Source of the DNA: an uncultured Clostridia bacterium
Lineage (GTDB): Bacteria > Bacillota > Clostridia > Oscillospirales > Acutalibacteraceae
Length of the DNA stretch: 6,463 bases
Direction: 5' to 3'
NCBI GenBank assembly: GCA_946405475.1
Contig: CAMJHI010000140.1
Location: forward strand, 1-6,463
Below are positions 1 through 6,241 of the stretch, in pieces. The notes beneath the pieces are model-generated. The model saw only the letters and a program-made list of their open reading frames with translations. It made no database searches and was not told the origin of the DNA. The first letter of the stretch is position 1; each line of letters starts with the position of its first letter. The position numbers were made by a program, and so were the translations under genes.

Positions 1-623
1 TAAGCACAGACCAGCGCGCCGCTGAGCAGCACGCCGCCGATGATATCGCTCAGCCAGTGCACGCCGCTGCCGATGCGCAGGGACAATATGCACAGCGCGA
101 CGGCGATGAGCGCCAGCGAAATCACGCGGGCGAGCCGTTGATCGCCCGAGCGTTTTTTGATCTGCATGGCGGCGGTGGGCAGCACCGTGAGCGCGAGCAT
201 GGTGTGGGAGGACGGGTAGGACGCCTCCAGCTCGCCGTCGATGAGAACGGGGCGGCAGTTGATGACGACCAGCTCAAAGATGGCGTAGCAGCCCAGCACG
301 AGCAGATACAGCACGCCCAGCGCGATGATGTCGGAATCGACCTTGAACAGGCTTTTGCGCTGCAAAAGCTGCAGCGCGCCGACGACGGCAAAGAACGCGA
401 CGGCCAGAAGCGGGATCACGCCCAGCACGCTGCTCATTTTATAAGCCGCCATGTGCTCGCCGATGAGGTCGCGGAACCGGCTGTTCATCGCCGCCAGCCC
501 CACCACGCTGCCCTCGGGGCCGATGGGCTGCTGATCGACCGTGCAAACCAGCGCCGTCCAGATAAAAAACAGGATCAGCAGCGCGCCTGTGATGCAAAAG
601 TTTTTGGTCAGTTTGTCCTTCAT
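1..623 (-). CDS. PAP2-family membrane phosphatase, C-terminus cut by window edge
   Basis: The minus-strand reading frame starts at ATG 623-621 behind an AAGGAAG ribosome binding site and stays open to base 1, giving 207 residues before the window edge. Hydrophobic segments lie near residues 10-27, 63-87, 99-121, 165-182 and 194-207. Phosphatase motif 2 is PSSH (137-140). Motif 3 is Arg183, five residues, His189, three residues, Asp193, within RIGSGVHWLSD. Motif 1 is partial: Arg124-Pro125 is present, but the usual lysine seven residues upstream is Glu117. Family members dephosphorylate lipid phosphates or polyprenyl pyrophosphates at the membrane; the substrate here cannot be told. It lies 141 bp downstream of the DHHW gene on the same strand with a large repeat hairpin between them, so co-transcription is uncertain. 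The last motif is complete, so probably only a short tail is missing. Confidence 0.88.
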   Translation of the reverse strand, partial: MKDKLTKNFCITGALLILFFIWTALVCTVDQQPIGPEGSVVGLAAMNSRFRDLIGEHMAAYKMSSVLGVIPLLAVAFFAVVGALQLLQRKSLFKVDSDIIALGVLYLLVLGCYAIFELVVINCRPVLIDGELEASYPSSHTMLALTVLPTAAMQIKKRSGDQRLARVISLALIAVALCILSLRIGSGVHWLSDIIGGVLLSGALVCA

Positions 624-670
624 GTTTAACTTCCTTTTTGTTTGGTATTTGTCGAGCTGATGCCCGAAGC

Positions 671-698
671 CGATAGCCGATAGCTGATAGCTGATAGC
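671..698. repeat. Heptamer array, 4 copies of (C/T)GATAGC
   Basis: Four exact back-to-back 7-bp units run CGATAGC, CGATAGC, TGATAGC, TGATAGC. The array lies in the non-coding spacer between the DHHW gene and the PAP2 gene. The core GATAGC is the reverse complement of the core of the array at 720-747, so the two form an imperfect inverted repeat around a 21-bp centre. Confidence 0.9.
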
Positions 699-719
699 TC
701 GTTTTCCTGACAGCGATTT

Positions 720-747
720 GCTATCCGCTATCCGCTATTTGCTATCC
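720..747. repeat. Heptamer array, 4 copies of GCTAT(C/T)(C/T), inverted partner of 671-698
   Basis: The units are GCTATCC, GCTATCC, GCTATTT and GCTATCC, followed by GCT. Paired with the array at 671-698, a transcript could form a long hairpin with up to 28 positions per arm. Three blocks pair over six bases and one over five, with a mismatch about every seventh base. There is no T-run after it on either strand, so it is not a classical intrinsic terminator. It could still act as an attenuator or an mRNA-stability element between the DHHW and PAP2 genes. That role is inference. Confidence 0.85.
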
Positions 748-764
748 GCTCAAATCAGAATTTG

Positions 765-1895
765 TCACCTCAAAACGATCTTATTTTCCGCAAACGTATC
801 CGCGCCGTAAACGAACAGCACCTGATCGAACGCGGTTTCGCTCATCAGCGCGGTGACCGGCTTTTTGTAATAGCGCAGGTCGACCGTAACGATCTCGCTG
901 AAATGCTCCGCCAGAAACGGCACGAGGCAGTGCGCGAACGAATCCTTGATCACCAGCAGCCTGCCGCCGCCCGCGCCGGTTTCGATGGTTTCCAGCGCGT
1001 GGTTGCCGTCGAGGAACACGGTGTAGGGGTCGCCGGTGTTCAGCCGGTCGGCAAAAAACAGGTTGTCGGCCTTCGTTTCTTTGCCGTTTTCAACGATCGT
1101 CACTGTCGCCCGGCCGCCCGTTTGTTTGCTGCGCCAGACCTCGAGTGAATCGGGTTTGGTGAGCGTGTAGCCGGAACGCGCGTAGGACGTGCCGTAAAAG
1201 TTTGGCGTTTTTTCCACGGAATATGCGTCGGCCGCCGTCGGTTCATAGCCGAGCGTTTCGCCCAGCGCCGCATAAGCGATGAACGCGCCCGCGCTCGTCC
1301 AGTGGTGATCGGTTTTGTAGTAAAGCGCCGTGCGGTCTTTTTCCGCAAGGAACCGTTCGCCTATATTAACGAACCGAAGCCCGCTTTTTTCGCAGGCAGT
1401 CTGCGCCGCCTCGATTGTTTTGAAATCGTCATAGCGCAAATGGTTTTTCGGCAGCTTGTCGGTGTAAACGCTGCTCTTGGTCGGCACGAGCATCACGGTG
1501 CAGGGCACGGTGGTCTTTTGCGCGAACCGCACGATGCGGCCGGTGTTGTCGGCAAAATGATTGTCACGCGCGAACGGCTTTTCCAGCAGCCAGCCGTCGC
1601 GCCCCCGGTAAACGCCGTTGCCGCCGTTGTTGCCCAGCGCCAAATCGGCGTAGGCGTTGAGCGACACGAAAAACCGCCGCAGGGGCGTCTGGTCGGACAG
1701 GAACGTTTCAAAATCGCGGGTAAAGGAGCCGTCCGCCAGCGCGGCGAACGAAAACTTCGGGAACGCGGCCAGGTTGCGCTTTTCGGTTTCGGAAAACGTC
1801 TGCTTGGGCAGCACGAGCAGCAGCAGGCTCATGCCGAAGCAGAACAGGAAGAAAACGGCCGTGAACAGCGGAGGGAATTTCAGCTTTTTCTTCAT
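765..1895 (-). CDS. DHHW/AlgX-like SGNH-fold protein of a glycan O-acylation operon
   Basis: This 376-residue protein has a basic N-terminus and one hydrophobic segment near residues 9-29, so it is probably membrane-anchored with an extracytoplasmic catalytic part. The family signature Asp-His-His-Trp is at residues 196-199, in TDHHWTSAGA. A Ser nucleophile candidate is in KDSF at Ser319. By analogy with AlgX/AlgJ, Asp196, His198 and Ser319 would form the catalytic triad. Such proteins work with MBOAT acyltransferases to add or handle acetyl esters on exported polysaccharide. I chose ATG 1895-1893 over the in-frame ATG 1901-1899 because GAGG (1906-1903) is 7 nt from the former but only 1 nt from the latter. 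The longer form adds Met-Thr. The MBOAT gene ends at 1905, directly upstream, so translation is probably coupled. The acceptor polymer is unknown. Confidence 0.9.
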   Translation of the reverse strand: MKKKLKFPPLFTAVFFLFCFGMSLLLLVLPKQTFSETEKRNLAAFPKFSFAALADGSFTRDFETFLSDQTPLRRFFVSLNAYADLALGNNGGNGVYRGRDGWLLEKPFARDNHFADNTGRIVRFAQKTTVPCTVMLVPTKSSVYTDKLPKNHLRYDDFKTIEAAQTACEKSGLRFVNIGERFLAEKDRTALYYKTDHHWTSAGAFIAYAALGETLGYEPTAADAYSVEKTPNFYGTSYARSGYTLTKPDSLEVWRSKQTGGRATVTIVENGKETKADNLFFADRLNTGDPYTVFLDGNHALETIETGAGGGRLLVIKDSFAHCLVPFLAEHFSEIVTVDLRYYKKPVTALMSETAFDQVLFVYGADTFAENKIVLR

Positions 1896-1902
1896 TGTCA
1901 TG

Positions 1903-1906
1903 CCTC
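1903..1906 (-). promoter_or_regulatory. Ribosome binding site of the DHHW gene overlapping the MBOAT stop codon
   Basis: GAGG on the minus strand shares bases with the MBOAT TGA stop (1907-1905). It is 7 nt upstream of ATG 1895 and 1 nt upstream of ATG 1901, so it favours the inner start. A ribosome terminating on the MBOAT gene would sit on this site, which suggests translational coupling. Confidence 0.6.
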
Positions 1907-3305
1907 AGAACTTAAAGTATAAAAACGGGTTGTAGGCGTCGCTGACCAGGCTGGCTGTGCACAGCAGCAGCACCGCGGCGACCGCCGCCGTTTGCAAAAC
2001 GGGGAACAGCTTTTTGCCGCTCAGCCTGTCGTAACCCTTGCGGATGAGCGGCGTGCAGGCGACGAAGGCGATGAGCAGCAGCGGCACAACGGACAGCAGC
2101 ACGCTCGCCGCGTCGGCGCTCAACAAGCCGCCGGTGAACAGCCGCGGCACGAACGCTTTCAGCGCCGCGAAGCCGCCGACGTCGTCGGCAAAATAGAACA
2201 GCACCCAGCCCAGCGCGACCAGCACCAGCGCGTAAACGCGCGAAAACACGGCCGGGAGCTTTTGCAGGACTTTCAGCAGGAACAGCTTTTCCAGCATGAG
2301 CAGCACGCCGAAATAAAGCCCCCAAAGCACAAAGTTCCAGCTTGCGCCGTGCCACAGCCCCGTGAGCATCCACACGATGAGGATGTTGACGATCTGCCGC
2401 GCCTTGCCCTTGCGGTTGCCGCCCAGCGGAATATAAACGTATTCGCGGAACCACGTGCCCAAGGATATATGCCAGCGGCGCCAGAATTCCGTAATGCTTT
2501 TGGAAACGTAAGGGTAATCGAAATTTTTCAAAAACGAAAAACCGAACAGGTTGCCCAGGCCCCGTGCCATATCGGAGTAGCCGGAAAAATCAAAATAGAT
2601 CTGCAGGCTGAACGCGATCACGCCGCACCACGCGGCCAGCGCGCCGCCGTTTGGCATGGCGCGCAATTCATCCCACAGCGCGCCCATGGGGTTGGCCAGC
2701 AGCACCTTTTTGGCGAGCCCCAGCAAAAAAAGCTGAACGCCGCGCGAGATCTGCGGCAGGTTTTCGCGGCGGGACTGAAGCTGATCGTCCACGTCGCGGT
2801 AGCGCACGATGGGCCCGGCGATGAGCTGCGGGAACAGCGACACGTAGGTGCCGAAGGCGACGATGCTGTGCTGTGCCTTGGTTTCGCGCCGGAACACGTC
2901 GACGGTGTAGGACATGATCTGGAACGTGTAAAACGAAATGCCGATGGGCAGCGGGATGCGCGGCAGAGCGAGGTTGGCTGCGGGAATGATCGCGTTGACG
3001 TTGCGCACGGCAAAATCGGCATATTTGAAAAACGCGAGCAGCCCCAGATCGACCGCGACCGAAACGATGAGCACGGCCTTGCGCTTTTTGTCGCTGCCGT
3101 CAAACCGTTCGAGCAGCAGCCCGACAAAATAGTTGAACACGATGGAGCCGAGCATGAGCGTGATCAGCACCGGTTCGCCCCAGCCGTAAAACACCAGATC
3201 GCTCAACAAAAGAAAAGCGTTGCGAAATTTCTTTGGCAACGCATAATAGACGAGAAAAACGACGGGGAAAAAGACGAACAGAAAAACAAAACTGGAAAAG
3301 ACCAT
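1905..3305 (-). CDS. MBOAT-family membrane-bound O-acyltransferase (AlgI/DltB-like)
   Basis: This is a 466-residue polytopic membrane protein, a usual length for bacterial MBOAT enzymes. Hydrophobic helices are spread along the whole chain. Family hallmarks are visible in order: PLPIGISFYTFQ (about 118-129), FPQLIAGPIVR (158-168), FDFSGYSDMARG (238-249), EFWRRWHISL (273-282), FREYVYIPLGGNRKG (286-300) and the active-site segment LWHGASWNF with His319. His279 is the second conserved histidine. The C-terminus ends in YNPFLYFKF, typical of the AlgI-like branch. It is expected to take an acyl group, usually acetyl from acetyl-CoA, and pass it across the membrane to an extracytoplasmic partner, here probably the DHHW protein. 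The start has an AAGGA site 8 nt upstream. The preceding lipoprotein gene ends 15 nt away, consistent with one operon. The acyl donor and acceptor are not determined. Confidence 0.95.
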   Translation of the reverse strand: MVFSSFVFLFVFFPVVFLVYYALPKKFRNAFLLLSDLVFYGWGEPVLITLMLGSIVFNYFVGLLLERFDGSDKKRKAVLIVSVAVDLGLLAFFKYADFAVRNVNAIIPAANLALPRIPLPIGISFYTFQIMSYTVDVFRRETKAQHSIVAFGTYVSLFPQLIAGPIVRYRDVDDQLQSRRENLPQISRGVQLFLLGLAKKVLLANPMGALWDELRAMPNGGALAAWCGVIAFSLQIYFDFSGYSDMARGLGNLFGFSFLKNFDYPYVSKSITEFWRRWHISLGTWFREYVYIPLGGNRKGKARQIVNILIVWMLTGLWHGASWNFVLWGLYFGVLLMLEKLFLLKVLQKLPAVFSRVYALVLVALGWVLFYFADDVGGFAALKAFVPRLFTGGLLSADAASVLLSVVPLLLIAFVACTPLIRKGYDRLSGKKLFPVLQTAAVAAVLLLCTASLVSDAYNPFLYFKF

Positions 3306-3320
3306 AGCGGTTCCTTTTAA

Positions 3321-3803
3321 TTAGCCAAGATGCTGGCTGAAAATGGTTTTCATGGCGTCGGCTTCGGCCGAAACGAACATGGTCACGTAACGCCCGTGAA
3401 TGTCAACGGTGGTTTTGCTCAGCAGCTCGAACATTTCCGGGCTGTAATTGCGCATGGCTTCCCGGTTGTCGTCGCGGTGGCTTTCGAGCATGGCGGCGAC
3501 GGCGTGCGCGCTCTCTTCATCGTTGGCCTCGATCATCACGATCTCGTCCTCATAGCCGCTGGCGTTCTGCCGGATGGCAAAGGAGCTTATCAGCGCCGGA
3601 TCGAGCCCGTAATAATCTTCAAGATCTTCGTTCGTTTCCAGGTCGATCGTTTCGGCAGGCATGGTGGTTTTCGTGGCGATCTCCGTCATGATGCCGGGCA
3701 GATCGAGCGTTTTGGTTTCGGCGGGCTTGCTGCCGCAGGCGGCCAGCAGCGCGACGCCGGCGAGCAGGATGGCGGCGGTGAAAACAGAAAGCGTTTTTTT
3801 CAT
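3321..3803 (-). CDS. Small lipoprotein resembling the DUF4358 family
   Basis: This 160-residue protein has a lipoprotein signal: basic MKK, a hydrophobic stretch (5-20) and the lipobox LAAC with Cys23 as the predicted lipid-modified residue. The mature part is acidic and soluble, with a segment around 70-95 (GLDPALISSFAIRQ, then a Tyr, acidic residues and VMIEA) and a later region rich in helix-forming residues. This pattern and size match the Clostridia family DUF4358, whose function is not known. No catalytic motif is visible. A GGAGG site lies 9 nt upstream of the ATG. It sits 37 nt after the SGNH gene and 15 nt before the MBOAT gene, so it is very likely co-expressed with them and placed on the outer membrane face. 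A helper or scaffold role for acylation is inference. The family call is by recalled sequence pattern only. Confidence 0.8.
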   Translation of the reverse strand: MKKTLSVFTAAILLAGVALLAACGSKPAETKTLDLPGIMTEIATKTTMPAETIDLETNEDLEDYYGLDPALISSFAIRQNASGYEDEIVMIEANDEESAHAVAAMLESHRDDNREAMRNYSPEMFELLSKTTVDIHGRYVTMFVSAEADAMKTIFSQHLG

Positions 3804-3828
3804 AACAGGTTCCTCCGTTTGTGTGTCA

Positions 3829-3843
3829 TGACCGGCGCGGTCA
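3829..3843 (-). other. Perfect 6-bp-arm inverted repeat over the SGNH stop codon
   Basis: TGACCG (3829-3834) and CGGTCA (3838-3843) are perfect complements around a 3-nt centre. The repeat includes the TGA stop of the SGNH gene and lies in its 37-nt junction with the DUF4358 gene. There is no following T-run. It could be a small stem-loop affecting mRNA stability or read-through, or chance in GC-rich DNA. Confidence 0.35.
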
Positions 3844-4827
3844 GGACGCGAACGTTTCGGTGAGATAATTCACCCACTTGTCGCAGCCCTTCTTCGCCAT
3901 GTGGATGCCCATGCCCTGCGGGTCGCCGCAGTAGGCCGGGTTCAGGTTGCCCTTGTCGTCCTTGAAGCGGCTGTTGATGTCAACGTAAGTCCAGCCGTTC
4001 TGCGCGCACATGGCCTGCAGCTTTTTGTTGAAGGCGTCCACGTTTTTGTTGTTGAATTTGCCGTGCTGCTTGTCGGCGGTGATGGGCGTGACCGATTCGA
4101 TATAGATCTGGACGCCGGGCGATTTTTTGATAATGCGGTTGACGAGCGCCGCGGCTTTCTGGATGACCTTGTTGTTATCGTAAGCGGCAAAGTCGTTCAT
4201 GCCGAGCATGATGAACACCTTTTTGGCGCCCAGCATTTTGACGCCGTCTTCAATATAGACCTTTTTGCCCTTGACCTTGGGGTGAACGGATTTCGGGTTG
4301 TTCAGATCCATCGTGCAGTTGCTGTAGCTCAAACTGCCGCTGCAAAGGAATTTAGCCTTGCCCAGATAATTTTTGCCGGCGTTTCGCTGCGACGTGGTCG
4401 TGTTTTTCAGCCCCAGCGTGACGCTGTCGCCCACGAACACCGCGTCGTCAAAAAAGGCGGCGCCGGTTTTGGGCTGTTTGGCGGTGGTGATCTCCGGCGC
4501 GGCGGTTTCCGGCTTTGCTTCGGCGGTCGTGCCCGCCGCGGTCGGCTCGGCTTTGGTCGCAGCCGCTTTGGTCGCGACGGCTTTGGTCGTGGCCGCTTTG
4601 GTCGCGGCGGCTTTGGTCGTGGCGGCTTTGGTCGTGGCGGCTTTGGTCGTGGCCGGAACCGACGATTCTTCAACCGTCTCCTCCGACGACGCCTCGACCC
4701 ACGATTCTTCGGCCGACGGCTCGGTCGACCCTTGCTGCGGCACGTCCGAAATATCAACGCAGCCGGCCAGAACGCCCGCCACGATCGCAAGCACAAGCGC
4801 AAACAGGATGGTGCGCTTACTTTTCAT
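3841..4827 (-). CDS. SGNH/GDSL-hydrolase lipoprotein with Thr/Lys/Ala-repeat linker
   Basis: This 328-residue protein has three parts. Residues 1-23 are a lipoprotein signal with lipobox LAGC (Cys23). Residues 24-120 are a low-complexity tether: a Ser/Glu-rich part (34-56), seven 5-residue ATTKA-like repeats (59-93), then an Ala/Thr/Glu/Pro part. Residues 124-328 are an SGNH-fold hydrolase. Block I is VGDSVTLG with nucleophile Ser135. A Gly in GSLSYSN (164-170) may be block II. Block III is LGMNDF with Asn211. The catalytic His is probably His309 in GMGIHM. The Asp normally three residues before His is Met306; the nearest upstream Asp is Asp302. The enzyme probably hydrolyses or transfers an ester outside the membrane, plausibly an O-acetyl group on cell-envelope glycan given the MBOAT and DHHW genes downstream. 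It is the first gene of the operon, 33 nt after a strong promoter, with an AAGAAGGG ribosome site. Confidence 0.88.
   Translation of the reverse strand: MKSKRTILFALVLAIVAGVLAGCVDISDVPQQGSTEPSAEESWVEASSEETVEESSVPATTKAATTKAATTKAAATKAATTKAVATKAAATKAEPTAAGTTAEAKPETAAPEITTAKQPKTGAAFFDDAVFVGDSVTLGLKNTTTSQRNAGKNYLGKAKFLCSGSLSYSNCTMDLNNPKSVHPKVKGKKVYIEDGVKMLGAKKVFIMLGMNDFAAYDNNKVIQKAAALVNRIIKKSPGVQIYIESVTPITADKQHGKFNNKNVDAFNKKLQAMCAQNGWTYVDINSRFKDDKGNLNPAYCGDPQGMGIHMAKKGCDKWVNYLTETFAS
4549..4653 (-). repeat. Seven tandem 15-bp repeats encoding the ATTKA linker
   Basis: The coding strand carries seven in-frame 15-bp units, each encoding Ala-Thr-Thr-Lys-Ala or a close variant (AATKA, VATKA). The DNA copies are nearly identical, mainly differing at the first codons, so the array looks recently expanded and able to change length without a frameshift. 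The product is a flexible, positively charged, Thr-rich tether between the lipid anchor and the SGNH domain. Confidence 0.9.
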
Positions 4828-4859
4828 TTTCTCGATCCCTTCTTGTCGTAAGTACTCAA

Positions 4860-4887
4860 ATTATAGCACGCACGAACGCAAAGTCAA
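4860..4887 (-). promoter_or_regulatory. Strong sigma-A-type promoter of the O-acylation operon
   Basis: On the minus strand, TTGACT (4887-4882) is followed after 16 nt by TATAAT (4865-4860), preceded by TGC to give an extended -10 (TGN). This is near consensus. Transcription would start near 4853, giving a leader of about 25 nt before the SGNH start at 4827. No other good promoter is seen in the short gaps between the four genes, supporting one transcript. Confidence 0.8.
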
Positions 4888-4899
4888 CAACAAAGTTGT
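4887..4899. other. Short inverted repeat next to the minus-strand -35 box
   Basis: ACAAC (4887-4891) and GTTGT (4895-4899) are perfect complements around AAA. The repeat abuts the -35 element of the operon promoter and lies between the two divergent promoters. It could be an operator half-site pair, but 5-bp arms are common by chance in this AT-rich stretch. Confidence 0.25.
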
Positions 4900-4953
4900 A
4901 ATAAATAACACTATTAAGGGGAAAAACAGGGCAAAAAACGCGAAAAGCCGCAC

Positions 4954-4982
4954 TTGACGAAACCGGAAAAGTATATTATACT
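4954..4982 (+). promoter_or_regulatory. ackA: Sigma-A-type promoter of ackA
   Basis: TTGACG (4954-4959) and TATACT (4977-4982) are separated by an ideal 17-nt spacer. The start point would be near 4989, giving a short leader of about 28 nt before the ackA ATG at 5017. The -35 boxes of this promoter and the divergent operon promoter are 66 bp apart, so the two could share a regulator binding between them. Confidence 0.8.
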
Positions 4983-4983
4983 T
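4969..4983. promoter_or_regulatory. Perfect 15-bp palindrome covering the ackA -10 box (possible operator)
   Basis: AAGTATA (4969-4975) and TATACTT (4977-4983) are perfect 7-bp complements around a single T. The repeat contains the whole -10 box of the ackA promoter. A dimeric repressor bound here would block RNA polymerase. The arms are AT-rich, so chance or simple -10-like composition is an alternative. Confidence 0.45.
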
Positions 4984-5006
4984 GTTTAGTTAAAAGAAAA
5001 ATTGAC

Positions 5007-5011
5007 GGAGG
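5007..5011 (+). promoter_or_regulatory. ackA: ackA ribosome binding site that fixes its start
   Basis: GGAGG ends 5 nt before ATG 5017-5019. The reading frame is open further upstream from a TTG at 5002, but that codon precedes this site and has no ribosome site of its own. The family N-terminus (Met followed by a hydrophobic strand and NCGSSSLKY) also fits ATG 5017. Confidence 0.85.
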
Positions 5012-5016
5012 ATATT

Positions 5017-6231
5017 ATGAAAGAACTTATCATCAACTGCGGCAGCTCATCTCTGAAATATACCGTGTTCGACATGCCGCAGGGCAAAGAGCTTTGCTCC
5101 GGCATTTTTGAGCAGCTCGAAACGGCGGACGCCGCCACCTTCACCCACAAGCTCCCCGATGAAAACGGCGACATGCAGAAGGTGCTCAACAAAGATCATT
5201 TCAAGGTGGCCGCCACCCACACCGACGCCATCCACAAGCTCGTCGACACCCTGCTTGACCCCAAGCTCGGCGTCATCAGCGACATCAGCGAGATCAAGGC
5301 GGTCGGTCACCGCGTGCTTCACGGCGGCGACAAGTTCAGCGAATCCACGCTGGTCAGCGAAAGCGTGAAAGAGGCCATTGCGGAATGCATCCCGCTCGGC
5401 CCGCTCCACAACCCCGCCAACCTGCAGGGCATCGTGGCGTTTGAAGAAATGCTGCCCGGCGTGCCGCAGGTGGCCGTGTTCGACACCGCGTTCCATCAGA
5501 CCATGCCCGACTACGCTTATATGTACGCGCTGCCCTATGAATATTATGAAAAAGAGGGCATTCGCCGCTACGGCTTCCACGGCACCTCGCACCGCTACGT
5601 GACCAAGCGCTGCCTCGACCTGCTCGGCAACCCCGAACACAGCAGGATCGTCACCTGCCACCTGGGCAACGGCTCCTCCATTTCCGCCGTGAAAGACGGC
5701 AAGTGCCTTGACACCACCATGGGTCTGACCCCGCTTGAGGGCATCATGATGGGCACGCGCTGCGGCTCGATCGACCCCGCCATCGTCACCACCATCATGA
5801 AGCGCCACAACCTCACGCCCGATGAAATGGACAAGCTCATGAACAAGCAGAGCGGCATGCTCGGCCTGTCCGGCACGAGCGACAACCGCACCATCGAGCA
5901 GCGCGCCAAAGACGGCGACGAACGCGCCAAGCTCGTCGAAAGCATGCTCTGCCACGCGCTCATCAAATACATCGGCGGCTTCGCGGCGGCCATGGGCGGC
6001 ATCGACGCGGTCGTGTTCACCGGCGGCATCGGCGAAAACAACCCGCAGTACCGCACCCGCGTGGCGGACGCCATCGGCTTCCTCGGCACGACGATGGACG
6101 AAGAAAAGAACCACGTGCGCGGCGAAGAGATCGACATTTCCACGCCCGATTCCAAGCTGAAAATGTTCGTCATCCCCACCAACGAAGAGCTGATGATCGC
6201 GAAGGACACTTACGCGATCGTGAACAAATAA
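5017..6231 (+). CDS. ackA: Acetate kinase
   Basis: The product has 404 residues, the usual acetate kinase length. It interconverts acetate plus ATP and acetyl phosphate plus ADP in the cytoplasm; in fermenting Clostridia it mainly makes ATP at the end of the Pta-AckA route. Conserved elements are all present: NCGSSSLKY (Asn7, Ser10-12, Lys14), GHRVLHGG with Arg99, VFDTAFH with Asp156, YGFHGTSHRY with His188, HLGNGSS (215-221), GTRCGSIDP with Arg248, FTGGIGENN (334-342) and the C-terminal PTNEE with Glu390. These match the catalytic Asn, Arg, Asp, His, Arg and Glu known from the Methanosarcina enzyme. Codons favour C/G-ending forms strongly, as expected for a highly expressed gene. It has its own promoter and terminator and appears monocistronic. 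No phosphotransacetylase gene (pta) is adjacent on the visible sides, unlike common pta-ackA pairs. Confidence 0.98.
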   Translation: MKELIINCGSSSLKYTVFDMPQGKELCSGIFEQLETADAATFTHKLPDENGDMQKVLNKDHFKVAATHTDAIHKLVDTLLDPKLGVISDISEIKAVGHRVLHGGDKFSESTLVSESVKEAIAECIPLGPLHNPANLQGIVAFEEMLPGVPQVAVFDTAFHQTMPDYAYMYALPYEYYEKEGIRRYGFHGTSHRYVTKRCLDLLGNPEHSRIVTCHLGNGSSISAVKDGKCLDTTMGLTPLEGIMMGTRCGSIDPAIVTTIMKRHNLTPDEMDKLMNKQSGMLGLSGTSDNRTIEQRAKDGDERAKLVESMLCHALIKYIGGFAAAMGGIDAVVFTGGIGENNPQYRTRVADAIGFLGTTMDEEKNHVRGEEIDISTPDSKLKMFVIPTNEELMIAKDTYAIVNK

Positions 6232-6241
6232 AACAGCAAGC

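Noticed and set aside
57..629. 190-codon plus-strand frame opposite the PAP2 gene
   Set aside because: It is antisense to a frame with intact PAP2 motifs, and its composition is the same Gln/His/Asp/Arg-rich artefact.
671..747. CRISPR-like repeat array
   Set aside because: Units are 7 bp and contiguous, with no spacers, and no cas gene is present.
671..747. Rho-independent terminator after the DHHW gene
   Set aside because: The stem is long but mismatched, and no T-run follows it on the minus strand.
1992..3320. 442-codon open frame on the plus strand opposite the MBOAT gene
   Set aside because: The product is Gln/His/Arg-rich with no recognisable domain, and it lies opposite a clear MBOAT gene with a good start and ribosome site.
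3901..4851. Plus-strand frame encoding Gly/Arg/Phe repeats opposite the SGNH lipoprotein
   Set aside because: The FGRGGFGRGG-like repeats are just the antisense reading of the ATTKA linker DNA. No ribosome site or family supports a gene.
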